NCBI GenBank assembly: GCA_947650285.1
Contig: CANTFL010001238.1
Span: forward strand, 124,001 to 188,000
DNA from: Hyaloperonospora brassicae
Taxonomy: Eukaryota > Oomycota > Peronosporomycetes > Peronosporales > Peronosporaceae
Length of the DNA stretch: 64,000 nt
Direction of reading: 5' to 3'
The position numbers and the translations under genes were made by a program. Shown piece by piece: positions 10,017-21,711 of the stretch (position 1 is its first letter; the number at the start of each line of letters is the position of its first letter). The notes under the pieces are model-generated. The model did no database searches, had not been told where the DNA came from, and saw only the letters and a program-made list of their open reading frames with translations.

Positions 10017-12770
10017 AGCTGCCCAAAGTTAGGAATGAGCGCATGATTTAGGCGCGTGACCTTTTAGTCACGTGGCTAAAGTAAGAAGCGGTGTTTGGAA
10101 ACATAGACAGTGGTCAAATCTAGACATTCCGATCGAAGGACTGGGACTGGGCATTGCACCGGGTTTGGTGCATGTCCTCGTCCCTGGCGCACGTGTGGTT
10201 CACGCTGCGATCACCACACTGATGATTCGTATACTGTTGGAGTTCGCCTGCTTGCTTTGGTCGCATTCAGGTCTTGCCGTCACAAAGAGTCACACCTGTC
10301 GCCTTCCTTTGCGCAGTTCGTGAGGTTGGCCGTACTGCTTACAACGAAAAAAGACACTGTCGCGAAGCACAAACTTGAGTGTAAACGAACAGTGTCACCG
10401 CTTCTTTTGGCTACGCTTCGACTGTCGATGTAGACGCTCAAGGCCCGTCATGGCGAATGCAATACAGCATAACTATCAGTGCAAGTACCAAATACGCTGT
10501 TACATGTGCATCTAGTGGTCAATGCCACGGACAACAAGCCACTCTATCTACTTTTAGCTAGTCTCCGGAGAAACACCGCCCCGAGAAATAAGAGAGTCAT
10601 GCCAAAAATACAAATGTCGTCGTTGTCTTGACGTTATCGTTTCTTACCTGTTCCTTTGCCGCGATGTCAACGACATCAACGAAATCTACATCTTGAGGGC
10701 AACAAAAGTGCAACGTACGAGTACACGTCCGTCACTAGTCATGCAGACTGGACGATAACATACAGACTTCATCTTAGAGCACAGTCACCTTCTTCTGCTG
10801 CCAGTAATGCGCCAAAACATGATCAAAAAAACGCATTTGCCAAGCCATGTAGTGCGGGTTCCGACGCAAACCCCTCGTACAACCGTCATCGACTCGCGCA
10901 CTATACACTCTCGTTTCGATGCCATATGTATGGACTCTGCACTGATACGCAAACGTCGCGAACTGCTTGTCCACATCATTATGGCCTTCGACACGATTCC
11001 GTCTTCTTCATACACCATTGACGCAAACAACAAGCAGCTTTGAGGGTAAGTCTGCCGCTGACTAAAACAATCTGTCTGGATCGCCATTGTTGATCCGTAC
11101 GAACGACAAGTAGCAACGACGCGGCGGTGTGGCGAAAGGCTGGTCTTGAACGTGTGCAAAACGCGATATTTGTATTCGAAGTGGTTGCGGTTTTGGTAAG
11201 AAAGACAAGCAAAGTTGCACTATACCGAGATGCATCGGCACACAGCATTGTCACCAAGATCAATCATTTGCTTGCGCGTACTTTGCAAGTGAAAACGGCG
11301 ACCGACACTCCTTTCCGTATCGTGTCCATTGCGGAAGAATGTCAACACTTACTTGGCCATGCAAGAAGCATCCCAGCGCCATCGTATGTTCATCGGGGCT
11401 CCGCATTTGTCTTCGCCATATCTTTACCAGCCCTCCAGCTCATGTGTTGTGTGAGTTCCCAGCCTGAACGCGCTTTGGCCGAGCAAGATAGCATCTCCAG
11501 TTGGTTCGATTGCGCGGTGACTCTTTTGCGAAGCAGGTGCTGTGCACCTCTCTGCTACGGCTTGACGTGCAAGTGACCCGATTATAAACACCACAAAGGT
11601 TCACACAACATGAGCTTTGCCGGACTGAAAGCATCAAGCTGGCAGCGCCGATTGCTCAATGCGACGTGACGTGATGCTGAGAATAGCAGAAGCAAACACG
11701 TGTGTCGAGATGCAATGTGAACCGACGACGTGGTACCGACGGTCTCGTAGAGTGTATACTGATAATCACACAGGCTGCAGCGGCTACCGACCATTGCTTG
11801 GGCCTTTCTGATAGCGATTAGCCATTAAGTTTGCATGCTCTAAGAGTTACTATGTGCGACCGGATGTGGCGCTTTCCCCCTTTCGTCTAAGACAGGTTTT
11901 GTGTACACTGGACTTCATCGCGCTTTGACGCAAGCAGAAAAGTGCGGATTCGCGTACGTACAATGTATTTCTCCTCGATCAACTGCCGCACAAACATGCA
12001 GCTATTTTCTTTGTCAGTCGCGGAGTTCATTTGTTTTTCACTAGTCGTGAGGACGTGCAGCGAATGCTTGCACTAATGTCAAATCTGAAATGTTGCGCTT
12101 CCTTTCTGAATCAAAACTTGATCGAATCTGATGTGCGATGGATTGCTCAGTTGAGCACGCGTGATGGATGTCACGCTTTGGAATGGATCTGCAGTCGACG
12201 TGATCGCGCGCTAACTTAGGAACCAGCGAGAACCGTCGGCTAAAATAGAACTAGTATTTCTAACCACCTTCCTATTCGCTGTCATCGAAGAATCAGGAGA
12301 GTCCAAACTGACAAGTCGGAGCGCTAAATTCGATGTCCCTCTCAAATTCAATCGAGCCCTGTCGGACAACGGGTGCTGTCTCCCTCTGACAAAAAGAGGA
12401 TCGAAAGAACCGACGACACAAAGGACGCCCACTCGACCAATCAAAGCCCCCGATCTTTAGGTTTTATGCCAAAAAACCTTCTCAACAAACTTGTCCCGAA
12501 GCTGCCCCCTCCTACCGCGTCGCCTGATACAAACGTTCCTCGTACGTCCGCGAACGTCTCTTCAGGTAACGTAAAGCCTGTGCGCCGTCCAGACGGCTGT
12601 CCCTCTGGCAGCAATAGCAGCGAAAACAGCAGCAGCAGTCGCCCCCCACTGCTCCACTCCTCACTCCCCTCAGCGCTGCGCGTCGCCACTCGCACAGATC
12701 TGACGTCTCTCTGTTTGCTGCAGCTCTTCTCAAAACAAACCCCTCTCGAATCCGATAGTCACCACGTATC
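10017..12770. other. Intergenic region between MED22 and V-ATPase c copy 1
   Basis: No gene is recognised. A plus-strand frame at 11127-11576 (about 149 codons) and minus-strand frames at 10774-11159 are open. On the minus strand, protein-like text switches frame near 10985 (LLFASMVYEEDGIVSKA in one frame, then QFATFAYQCRVHTYGIETRV in another, ending at a stop near 10774). This looks like a broken gene that I cannot place. The last few hundred bases before 12771 should hold the promoter of the V-ATPase gene; I see no certain element. Confidence 0.35.
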
Positions 12771-12936
12771 ATGTTGGCCCAACTCGTCGCCGACGTGTGC
12801 CCCTCGTCCGCGTCGTTCTTCGGCTTCATGGGCGTCGCGTCCGCCCTCGTCTTTGCCAGTACGTTCCCGCGCGCTTGAGCTCCATCGCAGCCCCCAGTAG
12901 TAGTAATGGTAGTAGTCCCCAGTAGTAGTAGTCCCC

Positions 12937-12977
<41 letters not shown>

Positions 12978-13613
12978 TAGTAGTTGTAGAGAAACCACTA
13001 CTACTTCTACTATTACTACGATTACTACCATTACTACTACTACTACTACGACTACTTCTATTACTACTTCTGCAATTAGCACTTTGTGTATCTGACGTCG
13101 CTCATTGAGTGATCCAGCTCATTGACTTATTCAATGACTGGCTGGCTGATTGACTGACTGTGTTGTTTGTGTGATTTGTGTTCAGATCTGGGGGCAGCGT
13201 ACGGCACGGCCAAGTCGGGCGTGGGCATCGCGTCCATGGGCGTCATGCGACCGGATTTGGCCATGCGCAACATCATTCCCGTGGTCATGGCGGGTGTGCT
13301 GGGGATCTACGGTCTCATCGTGGCCGTGATCATCCAGGGGTCCATTGACCCTCCGAATGGGAACTCGCCCAAGTACGGCTCGTACTCTGGTTTCGCGCAC
13401 TTGGCAGCGGGTCTCTGCTGTGGACTGAGCGGTCTAGCAGCGGGGATGGCCATTGGCGTGGTAGGAGACGCCGGCGTGCGCGCCGTGGGGCAGCAGGAGA
13501 AGCTGTTTGTGAACATGATTCTGATTCTGATCTTCGCGGAAGCGCTGGGGCTCTACGGCTTGATCGTGGCGCTGATTCTGTCGCAGAAGAAGAGCGACTG
13601 CCCATCGGAGTAA
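12771..13613 (+). CDS. V-type ATPase proteolipid subunit c, copy 1
   Basis: Membrane rotor (c-ring) subunit of the vacuolar proton ATPase. Exon 1 (12771-12858) encodes [20 protein letters not shown] and continues to VFA plus one base. The intron at 12859-13185 has GTACGT/TTCAG ends, and exon 2 (13186-13613) restores [20 protein letters not shown]. The protein has 171 residues and the usual four transmembrane helices in two homologous halves. The proton-carrying glutamate lies in the last helix ([18 protein letters not shown]). The intron carries a long (TAG)n then (TAC)n trinucleotide inverted repeat. The gene is one arm of a tail-to-tail inverted duplication with the copy at 14381-15167; exon 2 looks identical at base level in both. 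Confidence 0.96.
12859..13185 (+). repeat. V-ATPase c copy 1 intron with (TAG)n/(TAC)n inverted microsatellite
   Basis: Within this 327-bp intron a run of AGT/TAG triplets (about 12896-12985) is followed, after a short GTAGAGAAACC spacer, by a run of ACT/TAC triplets (about 12998-13060). The two are reverse complements, so the pre-mRNA can fold into a long imperfect hairpin inside the intron. The sister intron in copy 2 has the same plan but is 56 bp shorter. Confidence 0.85.
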
Positions 13614-14380
13614 CCTGTTGCGGTAGATTGGAGTTTATAGGCGCGAAGATCATTCGAAAAGATATTTCGTTTGGCCATTTGCTGAGTTTGGATGAGATCG
13701 TTGGCGACTTTCTTCGCTACATCCGATCCAGTAGCTAGGATGTGACGGAGCATTGATCTAAGAATAAGAATGAAGCCAATGCTTGCGTGCTAATGGTCAT
13801 CCCAAGACTTTCTCGCAGGCAATAAAACGAATGCTGCGCTGAACGAGGTGCGCGTTGAGCCATTTGTTTGCACGAAAGTTATCGATTGCTTTCCATCGTA
13901 GCACTAGCATCAAGTCTCCTATATATATATAATCGCCGCATCGGACGTATTGATAGGAAACACGGCCAACCCTTACTGCATGTTCGTGTCTCAGGTGTTA
14001 TTGGAGTGATACGTGAAAAGGTTTTTCAAACCCAAATGCAAGAAAATTAGTCACATCCAAGCCGATGTGCCATAGAAACAGTCATCAGCAATAACTATTA
14101 GCTACAAAAGTTTTTACAAATGTTGGGAACAACACTTAGCCAATCCTTGACATGTAAAGGTGAGATACCTGTCGCTTTTCAGGGCTTACGTACTCAGATA
14201 AACGTCCGAAACTACGAAGCGCCGCGATGTAAGTCAGCAGTTACAATGCGTTTAAGGACTCGAAACAGGTATTTCCTCGGTAAACAAAATGCCTAAACTT
14301 CACCTCGCTATTCGATCACCTGAATGATTCTATTCAGAGTAGCGCGTTTAAGTCTGCAAACTCCAATCTACCGCAACAGG
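13614..14380. other. Spacer between the inverted V-ATPase c copies
   Basis: About 770 bases of unique sequence form the loop of the inverted duplication. Arm identity runs about 23 bases past each stop codon (through TTGCGGTAGATTGGAGTTT) and then ends. No coding sequence is recognised. A short (TA)n tract lies near 13921-13931. The 3' ends of both genes must be here. Confidence 0.6.
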
Positions 14381-15167
14381 TTACTCCGATGGGCAGTCGC
14401 TCTTCTTCTGCGACAGAATCAGCGCCACGATCAAGCCGTAGAGCCCCAGCGCTTCCGCGAAGATCAGAATCAGAATCATGTTCACAAACAGCTTCTCCTG
14501 CTGCCCCACGGCGCGCACGCCGGCGTCTCCTACCACGCCAATGGCCATCCCCGCTGCTAGACCGCTCAGTCCACAGCAGAGACCCGCTGCCAAGTGCGCG
14601 AAACCAGAGTACGAGCCGTACTTGGGCGAGTTCCCATTCGGAGGGTCAATGGACCCCTGGATGATCACGGCCACGATGAGACCGTAGATCCCCAGCACAC
14701 CCGCCATGACCACGGGAATGATGTTGCGCATGGCCAAATCCGGTCGCATGACGCCCATGGACGCGATGCCCACGCCCGACTTGGCCGTGCCGTACGCTGC
14801 CCCCAGATCTGAACACAAATCACACAAACAACACAGTCAGTCAATCAGTCAGCCAGTCATTGAATAAGTCAATGAGCTGGATCACTCAATGAGCGACGTC
14901 AGATACACAAAGTAGTAATCCTAGTAATCGTAGTAGAAGTAGTCGTAGTAGTAGTAGTAATGGCAGTAGTCGTCGTAGTAGTAGTAATGGTAGTAGTGGT
15001 TTCTCTACTACTACTACTACTACTACTACCATTACTACTACTGGGGGCTGCGATGGAGCTCAAGCGCGCGGGAACGTACTGGCAAAGACGAGGGCGGACG
15101 CGACGCCCATGAAGCCGAAGAACGACGCGGACGAGGGGCACACGTCGGCGACGAGTCGGGCCAACAT
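14381..15167 (-). CDS. V-type ATPase proteolipid subunit c, copy 2 (inverted duplicate)
   Basis: Second c-ring subunit gene, on the opposite strand to copy 1. Exon 1 is 15080-15167, the intron is 14809-15079 (271 bp), and exon 2 is 14381-14808 with stop at 14381-14383. The protein matches copy 1 except residue 4, where CAA (Gln) in copy 1 reads CGA (Arg) here. Identity stops abruptly just upstream of the ATG: the 5' flanks differ completely, so the copies have separate promoters. Either a recent duplication or continuing gene conversion limited to the transcribed region would explain this. The same trinucleotide inverted repeat lies in the intron. Confidence 0.95.
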
Positions 15168-16961
15168 TCTTCACAAGATCTTCGACTTTTCGCGACAACG
15201 TAACAAAAACTAAAGTGAGCGCTGTGGTATTACAATATTCACGATAGCCGTTGATTGTTAGCGTCTTGTGGTGAAATGATGAGCGATTGAACGATGGGAT
15301 GAGTGCCAGCGGTATTCGCTTTACGCATATGACTCTTTTTAGCGCACACTCCAAATACATTCGTCCAGACATAAATTAGATGGAGTGCACGACGTGCGAA
15401 AATGATCGGACAGACCACAAATTCTTTCTTCTTGTACGAATATACGTCAGAAAGCGTGTAAACTACCCAAGAGATTCGCTAAAACGTCGTCGCGTGCCGG
15501 CCACGTTCCTCATTTGACACGCCGGTGACACCGCAAGTCCATTGCGTTATGGATTTTTCAGTCAGCAAAAGTCGTAACAAACCAAATCACTGCTTGGCTC
15601 TGTATCCACGCGACGGCCTATCTTTTGATCACATGACTGTAATCCACAGACGCGTCACTCCCGTCGAACAGATTCGCGCGTTAGCCGAAGATACTTCGGT
15701 CAGACAAGTGGACTCGTGCCTGAAAATATGTGATCTCATGCTTGCCACGTCCCTTGTCTAGCACGATTGCATTGCCGTAGTGACCGATTGGATGCTAACA
15801 TCACGCTTGACTCCAGAGCTCCTATCGCACAAGACAGTCCTAACAACGGCCGCAATGCTTGAATCTACTTGCTCTCTTCCTTCTTCCGGCAGAAATATCT
15901 AGAATACTTTTGACGCCCGTGCACGGAACCAGCCTGCCATGACTGTCGAAGAATAAACGATGAAAGATATGTTGTTGACCCTCTATCAAGAAGGTGTGGA
16001 AGCGTTGTGCATAGAGAGGAGAACATCGTATCCAGTGGTCTGAAGGCCTCCCGCAGGAAAAAGCCGAATCAAGTAATCAAGTGGGTTGTCTCAATGGGTT
16101 CGTCTTACGGATGGAGAGCAAAAGCTGGACCATGCACTTCGTCCATGATGTCCGCGAGGACCATCCGTGTACATAGGCCGATGGATTGAGCCGTCAAACT
16201 CGACGAAGACAACCGTATCACGCAGGCTGTATCCAGCGCAAGGCATTGACGGAGGCACCCCCCGATGGTGCAGTAGGCGTCGCAAGATTCTATCGATCAC
16301 ACGTCCATACCAACAGACTCAGGATCACTTTGATGCACGTCGTCGATGTCTCGGCCACGGACCATATTATCCTCTTTTGCCTTCCTCGTCGTCGATCACG
16401 CCCACACCGTTTCGGCATTGCTTGAACGGAATGCATTTAGAGATAACTTCATCCGTTCTGGTTCGGTAAACGGCGTCCGCGGCGCGAAGGGTGCGCACGA
16501 CTAGTAGCGGACATACGAAGTAGTGTCTACTGACAGGGGAAGTCGTGAAAGGTTACAACATGTTTAGCTAACTCAGGCGAACATAAAGAAGTGATATGTT
16601 GGCACCAAAAACGGCCGGTGCAACCACACCTGCCTTTACGTCTCTTATGCAACTCGATGTGATTCGACTGAAAGACTACCGAGTGGTGACGCGATTGCAA
16701 CTATAGGACGGTTCAGCACAATGACACGTGTAGTTCAGGAAGCCACATCAGTTGCAAAGCGAAACTTTTTTATTCAGACACTAAGATCACAGCCACCAGT
16801 TGGATTTCTTACGACAAACAAATAGATCGCAGTGTCGAAGTCGATCGCAGAAGCTCGTATCGCACTGCACTCGGTCTTGGGAGCTTGGTCACTTGCCACG
16901 CTTGATGGAGACTGTCATGCTCCTTCGCTCTCGCCATGCTTTCTGACTCTGTAGTACCCGT
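15168..16961. other. Intergenic region, no recognised gene
   Basis: Contains the 5' flank of V-ATPase c copy 2. Short frames (for example 15525-15761 + and 16007-16469 +) show no recognisable domain and no consistent continuation. Part of 16000-16500 has the broken-frame look of an old transposon, but I cannot assign a family. Confidence 0.35.
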
Positions 16962-17234
16962 TTAATTGAGGTTGTGCCTGTTCCGCTTGCTGCTTTGGTC
17001 ACTGCTGCTGTCGTCGGTGTTGTAAGCGACACCGTTTTGACCGTCCATCCTACGGTCCCGTCGGACGAAGATATCGTAGAAACTGAAGCCACGCAGATTC
17101 TGGTGGTCGGGCGAATCGGATAGCGCCTGGTTGGATTTCAGCACTTCCACGGACTCCACTGCAAAGGCGTCGCCGAGCGCAAACAGACAAACCATAGCCA
17201 AGGCCGACAGGCACGAGAAACACGAAACGCGCAT
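16962..17234 (-). CDS. Candidate secreted effector with QXLR motif
   Basis: A 90-residue predicted secreted protein. From the chosen start at 17234 it opens with a clear signal peptide, MRVSCFSCLSALAMVCLFAL, then GDAFA, with cleavage likely near residue 24. The motif QNLR follows at residues 45-48. This is a Q-x-L-R variant of the host-targeting RXLR motif, and such variants are known in downy mildew effectors. The tail is polar and rich in Ser, Asp and Arg, with no clear EER. An upstream in-frame ATG exists at 17288, but starting there would bury the signal peptide. The signal region resembles that of the candidate at 29869-30303 (ALAMVCLFALGDAFAVES against ALAMACLLARSDAFVAVSES), suggesting paralogues. 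The role would be translocation into plant cells; this is inferred from motifs only. The short length leaves open a truncated pseudogene. Confidence 0.6.
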   Translation of the reverse strand: MRVSCFSCLSALAMVCLFALGDAFAVESVEVLKSNQALSDSPDHQNLRGFSFYDIFVRRDRRMDGQNGVAYNTDDSSSDQSSKRNRHNLN

Positions 17235-20200
17235 GTTTGAAGATAGGTCAGTAGGAGGTGCAGAAAAGGTGGATGCTCGTGATGGCAAGTTAGAAAGTGA
17301 TGACTAAGTCGCCCATGGAAACTGAACCATTAGGAACAGGCCCTTGCGAGAAAAAAGATCGAATTCGATGGACGACGGCCGTTTGGCTCTACTTCAAGAC
17401 GGACCAGCATCGAGTTGTGGCAGTGTCATCAACTCTCGTACATAGCATGGGGTTCCAAGCACGGCGTACGATGGACTGTCACACTTTCACGTACACACTA
17501 CCCCTTCTTCGTTACTAGCAGAGGCGAAATCAGAATCGGTGACCGCTAGGAGCCGCCTGCCCGTCATTTGTCGTCGGGTGAGACGCAGGCAGAAGTCACC
17601 TAGCCTCGGCCCTTTGGCAGCAGCAGGGCGATTTGTGTTAAAAAGTCGGCGTCAGCTGGCGACTCCGGCAGGAGTCGCGAGCTCTGGATACGCATGTACC
17701 TCCACGCTTGATTTAAAGGGTGCAGGCTCACAAACTGTGGAAGCACTAGAGGTTGCAACTGCATACGTGCTCTGGTTCAAGTTGGTGTCCAATACTGTCA
17801 CATCGGTCCTGAGTGACTTAACATGGCTTTGCAGATTGGTCTGTATTGACACGGTAAGAAGAACACCGAACAGTGGATCCCGATCGAAACGCTGAAGGGA
17901 CCTGCATCGACCATGAGATCGTTCCACGGTCCGAGCTGACTGTCGATGCGTGATATCTCTATCACCATCAGGCTAAGGCAGCTTGCCACGGTGTATCGAC
18001 TTCTTGGAAGCACCATGAGTGGCCCCACAGGCACCGACGGCTTCTACGTCAAATACGATCTCGCTCCGTTCGTCGAAGTTTGTCAGGCGACGCTTTTCGC
18101 ACCGAGGCTATCATCTTTCGGTCCGATTCCCTTTGTTTTGCACGTACACATTTCGTGCGAGCTGATCGACTGTTTATGGCTGGCCTTCAACCGGTGGATC
18201 AAGTTCAATGCTATCGCCACTGAATGTTTCAAGTGCTGTCATGAATCTGCCTCATGAGATTACGGGAGAGATGTGAGACCGTAATCCGCGCGTAACGTGC
18301 AGTTAATTTCGACGGCATGCGATTGTACAGCTGCAATCCAATATGTCGTATCAGGAGGTGCTCCTCCTGACAAGACACGTCACTCGGTGACCACGAACGC
18401 ACGATAGCCACCTTTCTCTTTCCTGCGTTCGTTCGATCGGGAATTCACTCAACATCAACATGTGGCTCGTGATTGTCCGACGGGCGACGCACGCAATCCG
18501 AGCCGAAGGACCACTCCACGGGTCATGCCTGCTTTGTACCTCGCAGCTGGATACGTGAGCGTCAGCGCCTTCAACGATCTTATCCTTCCACCATTACCAT
18601 GTGGCAAAAGGAACGAGTGTTTCTTTTGACGCTGCCGAATAGTCAATGTCGGGGAAAGATCATTGTTTACTGCCATGTGAGCGACTAAGAAGCAGACGCC
18701 TGACTCGCCAAGCTTGCAGTGGCATAAGAGTGGCTGGACCGCAAGCGTGTCGTCTCGGCTAGGGGGTCGGTAGGTACGACATTCTGCCATGTTGAAACGA
18801 CAACAATCTTTGACCAGATATGTACACTGGTACACCATTTGGTCTGTGTGCTCGAAGTTAGCGTTTAATTCTTGCGGCTCGCGATTCTGAGTCCGCAGCA
18901 GACATATGCAATGAATGTGCGATCGTATATCACCCAGCCGTTCTTTGCTCAGCAACGAACGGCAGATCCTATGTGGAAGTAGAAAAATCATCCTGCCTGC
19001 AGCAGGAGGCGCCACTCCCAAATGACGGGCTGGCTGTTCAATAGCGCAATGTCCTAGCCCAGCAAGCTTATGCCAGATTGCTTGCTCATGCCGTGAGCAT
19101 TGCGGCTTGTTTGTTCGTGCATGGGGCACAAACGACTGGGTGCGCGTTCGATTATTGACGATGGCATTTGGTTGCGGGGTAAGGCCCCTATGTGGTGTCT
19201 GGTGCTCTAAGGTGTCGCCCTCCCAGTACTACGTCCCTTTCCACGCGGTATCCTTTCGTCGCGTGCACGAGACAACATTCATAAGGTTGCACGAGCATTT
19301 TGTATAGATTACATTGCTACCAATATGAGAAACACCCTACAGAGAACGATGCATAATAGGAGGGGACTCGGCTGCTTAGAGGTTGCGCAGCGGTCAATGA
19401 ACAAAAGACTTTGTCAATACAACACGTCGGTTTGTTGTCGGTGAAGTAACGGCAATCGTTCAATCTGTTTTTATCGCTAATAGGTTTTCGCATGTCTTTT
19501 TCACAGAATATTGTATTAGCATATTTCTGTAGGTAGAGTATCAAAGTAGATATTGCTCAGAAAAGGTGTGGGACTATCTCCGGACACACCCTCACGGTGG
19601 TGCTGTGGAGTTATTCATCACAAAACCACTCAACAAGTCAGAGTCTACTGTATCGGCCATAAATCGATTCATGAACAGCTCATTAGACTGCAGCAGGTCC
19701 GCGGAATGATTACTGAAGTGTCACACCATCAAGAATGCGACACTGTATCATGGTATAATCGAACCCCGACCTGTCGAGCTGGTGGGTAGCCACTACAAAC
19801 TTATGGTGATCGCAAAGACAATCAAATTGATTGACTTGGTTACGACGGCTTCTCCTCTTGGCCGAGGCATTCGAACCGTTGGGAGATTATCGTCACCATT
19901 TTGCGAGGTCGCTATGCGCAGAAGCGATTCCTGGATACTGACGACAGACGGCTCGGATCCCGAATTCCGTTTCGTCCAAAGCCGTCCTGAAAATATACGT
20001 GTAATGAAAAGCGACAAGCGGTGTAGAGCGATTGCTTTTGTTATTTACACGGCTCATCAGGTGATCAGCCGTTCTCGTGCGACGTGATCCTGTTGGCTTG
20101 ACCTCAGCAGCTGCTTTGTTGTCTCGTTTATGATGCTAAAAATGCGTAGAAGCACAATGCTGAGGCCGTCCACACTGTCACTACTGCCCGTCGCGACAAG

Positions 20201-21279
20201 GGAATGATCAAGACGTCAACAAGAAATTTGGAGTACTTGCTGCAGCCAGCGGAGGAGACGTTTGATCAAGGTGGGTGATAGACCAGAGAAACCGTGTCGG
20301 ACGATGATATGTAAAGCAGTATTGAGATGGGTGGTTACGCTGTCATTTTCCGCTGCTTCTTCAAGTGATGGCTCGGAGGCGTGGCGAAGCTTATTCCTTG
20401 CTGCCTTCTCAGTCTTCTTATATGGAAAGCACGATTACCCAGATCTGTAAACATGCTACAAGCTCTGGAGTAGTGTGACGTATGCCACTATGGTGCTTGC
20501 TGCTGCTTTGCTGCACGAAAAGATACTGCTCCGGCTAACGGAAGTGTGTGCCATACGCTTATGCGTATTCTCGTTAGATTGTTAGGCTGGAAGCTAAACC
20601 GATGAAGAGCTAAATTTGCGTTCGTTCTGGCCTGTTCTGCGGCTCGACTTCACGTTATATCGTTACTGAGGTACACGTGAGCACATTGGTAAACGTCGGA
20701 TGGTAATCGAATACAATGCAGAGACTGCTTGGTGTGCGCTGTTTCTCAGATGGCAGTACATGGCGTGGTGTTGATTCCACACTCATCACGAGCGCAGGTA
20801 GGGAGTGATGCATAACGTCTATGCCACCCACACAGTGAGAGGGAAATGAGAGCCCACATACTTGCTACGGTGTGTTGTATCAAATCCCCGCAGCATTCAA
20901 ACGGCCAGTTGTGATCATGTTCGCCAACTCCACATGTTGTGAGGTTAGCACAGATCCCGCCAATGCGTCCGAACTTTCGGCTTACGCGGTAATGTACATC
21001 ACTGGTCCCGCGCTTCATGCTATTCGTCTTTTGCACTTTGTCGAAGTATTGTAGGAAGCTTGCCACGGAAACAAGGCGAAGGGATCACTGCGACGTGAGT
21101 GAGCCAACGCGCTCGATATAAAAAATCAGAAAGCAACGAATAGGATTCAACAACAAGAACTACTACAACTTCAACAACAACAACGACATCAACAACTGCC
21201 GCTACTACTACTACTACCACTACTGCATTAACAATCTACCTTAATTTGGCAGGTACCGTGCATTCATCCAGCTTACGTC
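17235..21279. other. Accessory intergenic region left of the gypsy element
   Basis: No gene is recognised over about 4 kb. The longest open frames are 17539-17895 (+), 18455-19129 (-) and 19782-20087 (+); none has a recognisable domain. A degenerate ACN/CAA-type microsatellite (CTACTACAACTTCAACAACA and similar) lies at about 21148-21226. The region ends at the target site of the Ty3/gypsy element. Confidence 0.4.
18455..19129 (-). CDS. Hypothetical 224-codon open frame
   Basis: This is the longest open frame in the region left of the gypsy element. It has no signal peptide, no membrane segment and no motif I recognise. The composition is Cys-, His- and Arg-rich (several CxxC-like pairs), without a regular zinc-finger spacing. 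It may be chance. Codon texture gives no strong support, and other frames in the same stretch also read partly as protein. Confidence 0.15.
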   Translation of the reverse strand: MPHARTNKPQCSRHEQAIWHKLAGLGHCAIEQPARHLGVAPPAAGRMIFLLPHRICRSLLSKERLGDIRSHIHCICLLRTQNREPQELNANFEHTDQMVYQCTYLVKDCCRFNMAECRTYRPPSRDDTLAVQPLLCHCKLGESGVCFLVAHMAVNNDLSPTLTIRQRQKKHSFLLPHGNGGRIRSLKALTLTYPAARYKAGMTRGVVLRLGLRASPVGQSRATC

Positions 21280-21284
21280 ATGAC
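21280..21284. other. Left target-site duplication (ATGAC) of the gypsy element
   Basis: The five bases before the 5' LTR, ATGAC, recur directly after the 3' LTR at 29271-29275. This is the expected integrase footprint, and it fixes the element borders. Confidence 0.93.
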
Positions 21285-21675
21285 TGTAACGGGGCAGCCC
21301 GTTACATGGAATTGTCACTTTAAAGAAAGTGACAATAAAGAATATGAAGTTATATATTCTTTGAACAATATCACCAAAGTGGTGATATTGAAGGGTCGAC
21401 CAAAGAGTCTGTTCATTGGTTGATATCTTGATGATATCAACCCACCAATCGCCGCAAGACGCGCGCAATGAGTGGTGACGAGACGTCACCATACACTCAG
21501 TTAGATTAGCATAATTAAGTTAAGTCAAACAGAGAGACAGTAGTTAAAAGACTTAATTCTATTAATATAACAGTTCTGCTTTTACCCTACCTACGCTTCC
21601 TCGCTTGCCACGTGTACGTCTGTCGGGGCACCGAAACCCTTGCGTTAAGTTCACGCAAGGGTGTGCCCCGTTACA
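21285..21675 (+). repeat. 5' LTR of the gypsy element
   Basis: A 391-bp direct repeat beginning TG and ending CA. Its first and last 12 bases are exact inverse complements (TGTAACGGGGCA / TGCCCCGTTACA). It contains several hairpins, including TGTAACGGG/CCCGTTACA, CAATATCACC/GGTGATATTG and GGTTGATATC/GATATCAACC. It should hold the promoter and polyadenylation signals. Confidence 0.95.
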
Positions 21676-21711
21676 CCTGGTAGCACTTTGTAGTCCTTCC
21701 AAGGACCACAA

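Noticed and set aside
12759..13082. Minus-strand frame rich in Val/Leu
   Set aside because: Translation of the (TAC)n/(TAG)n repeat in the V-ATPase intron.
16007..16469. Possible transposon pol fragment
   Set aside because: Protein-like look in several frames but no RT, integrase or transposase motif found.
17235..17288. Earlier ATG for the QXLR candidate
   Set aside because: Would place 18 polar residues before the signal peptide.
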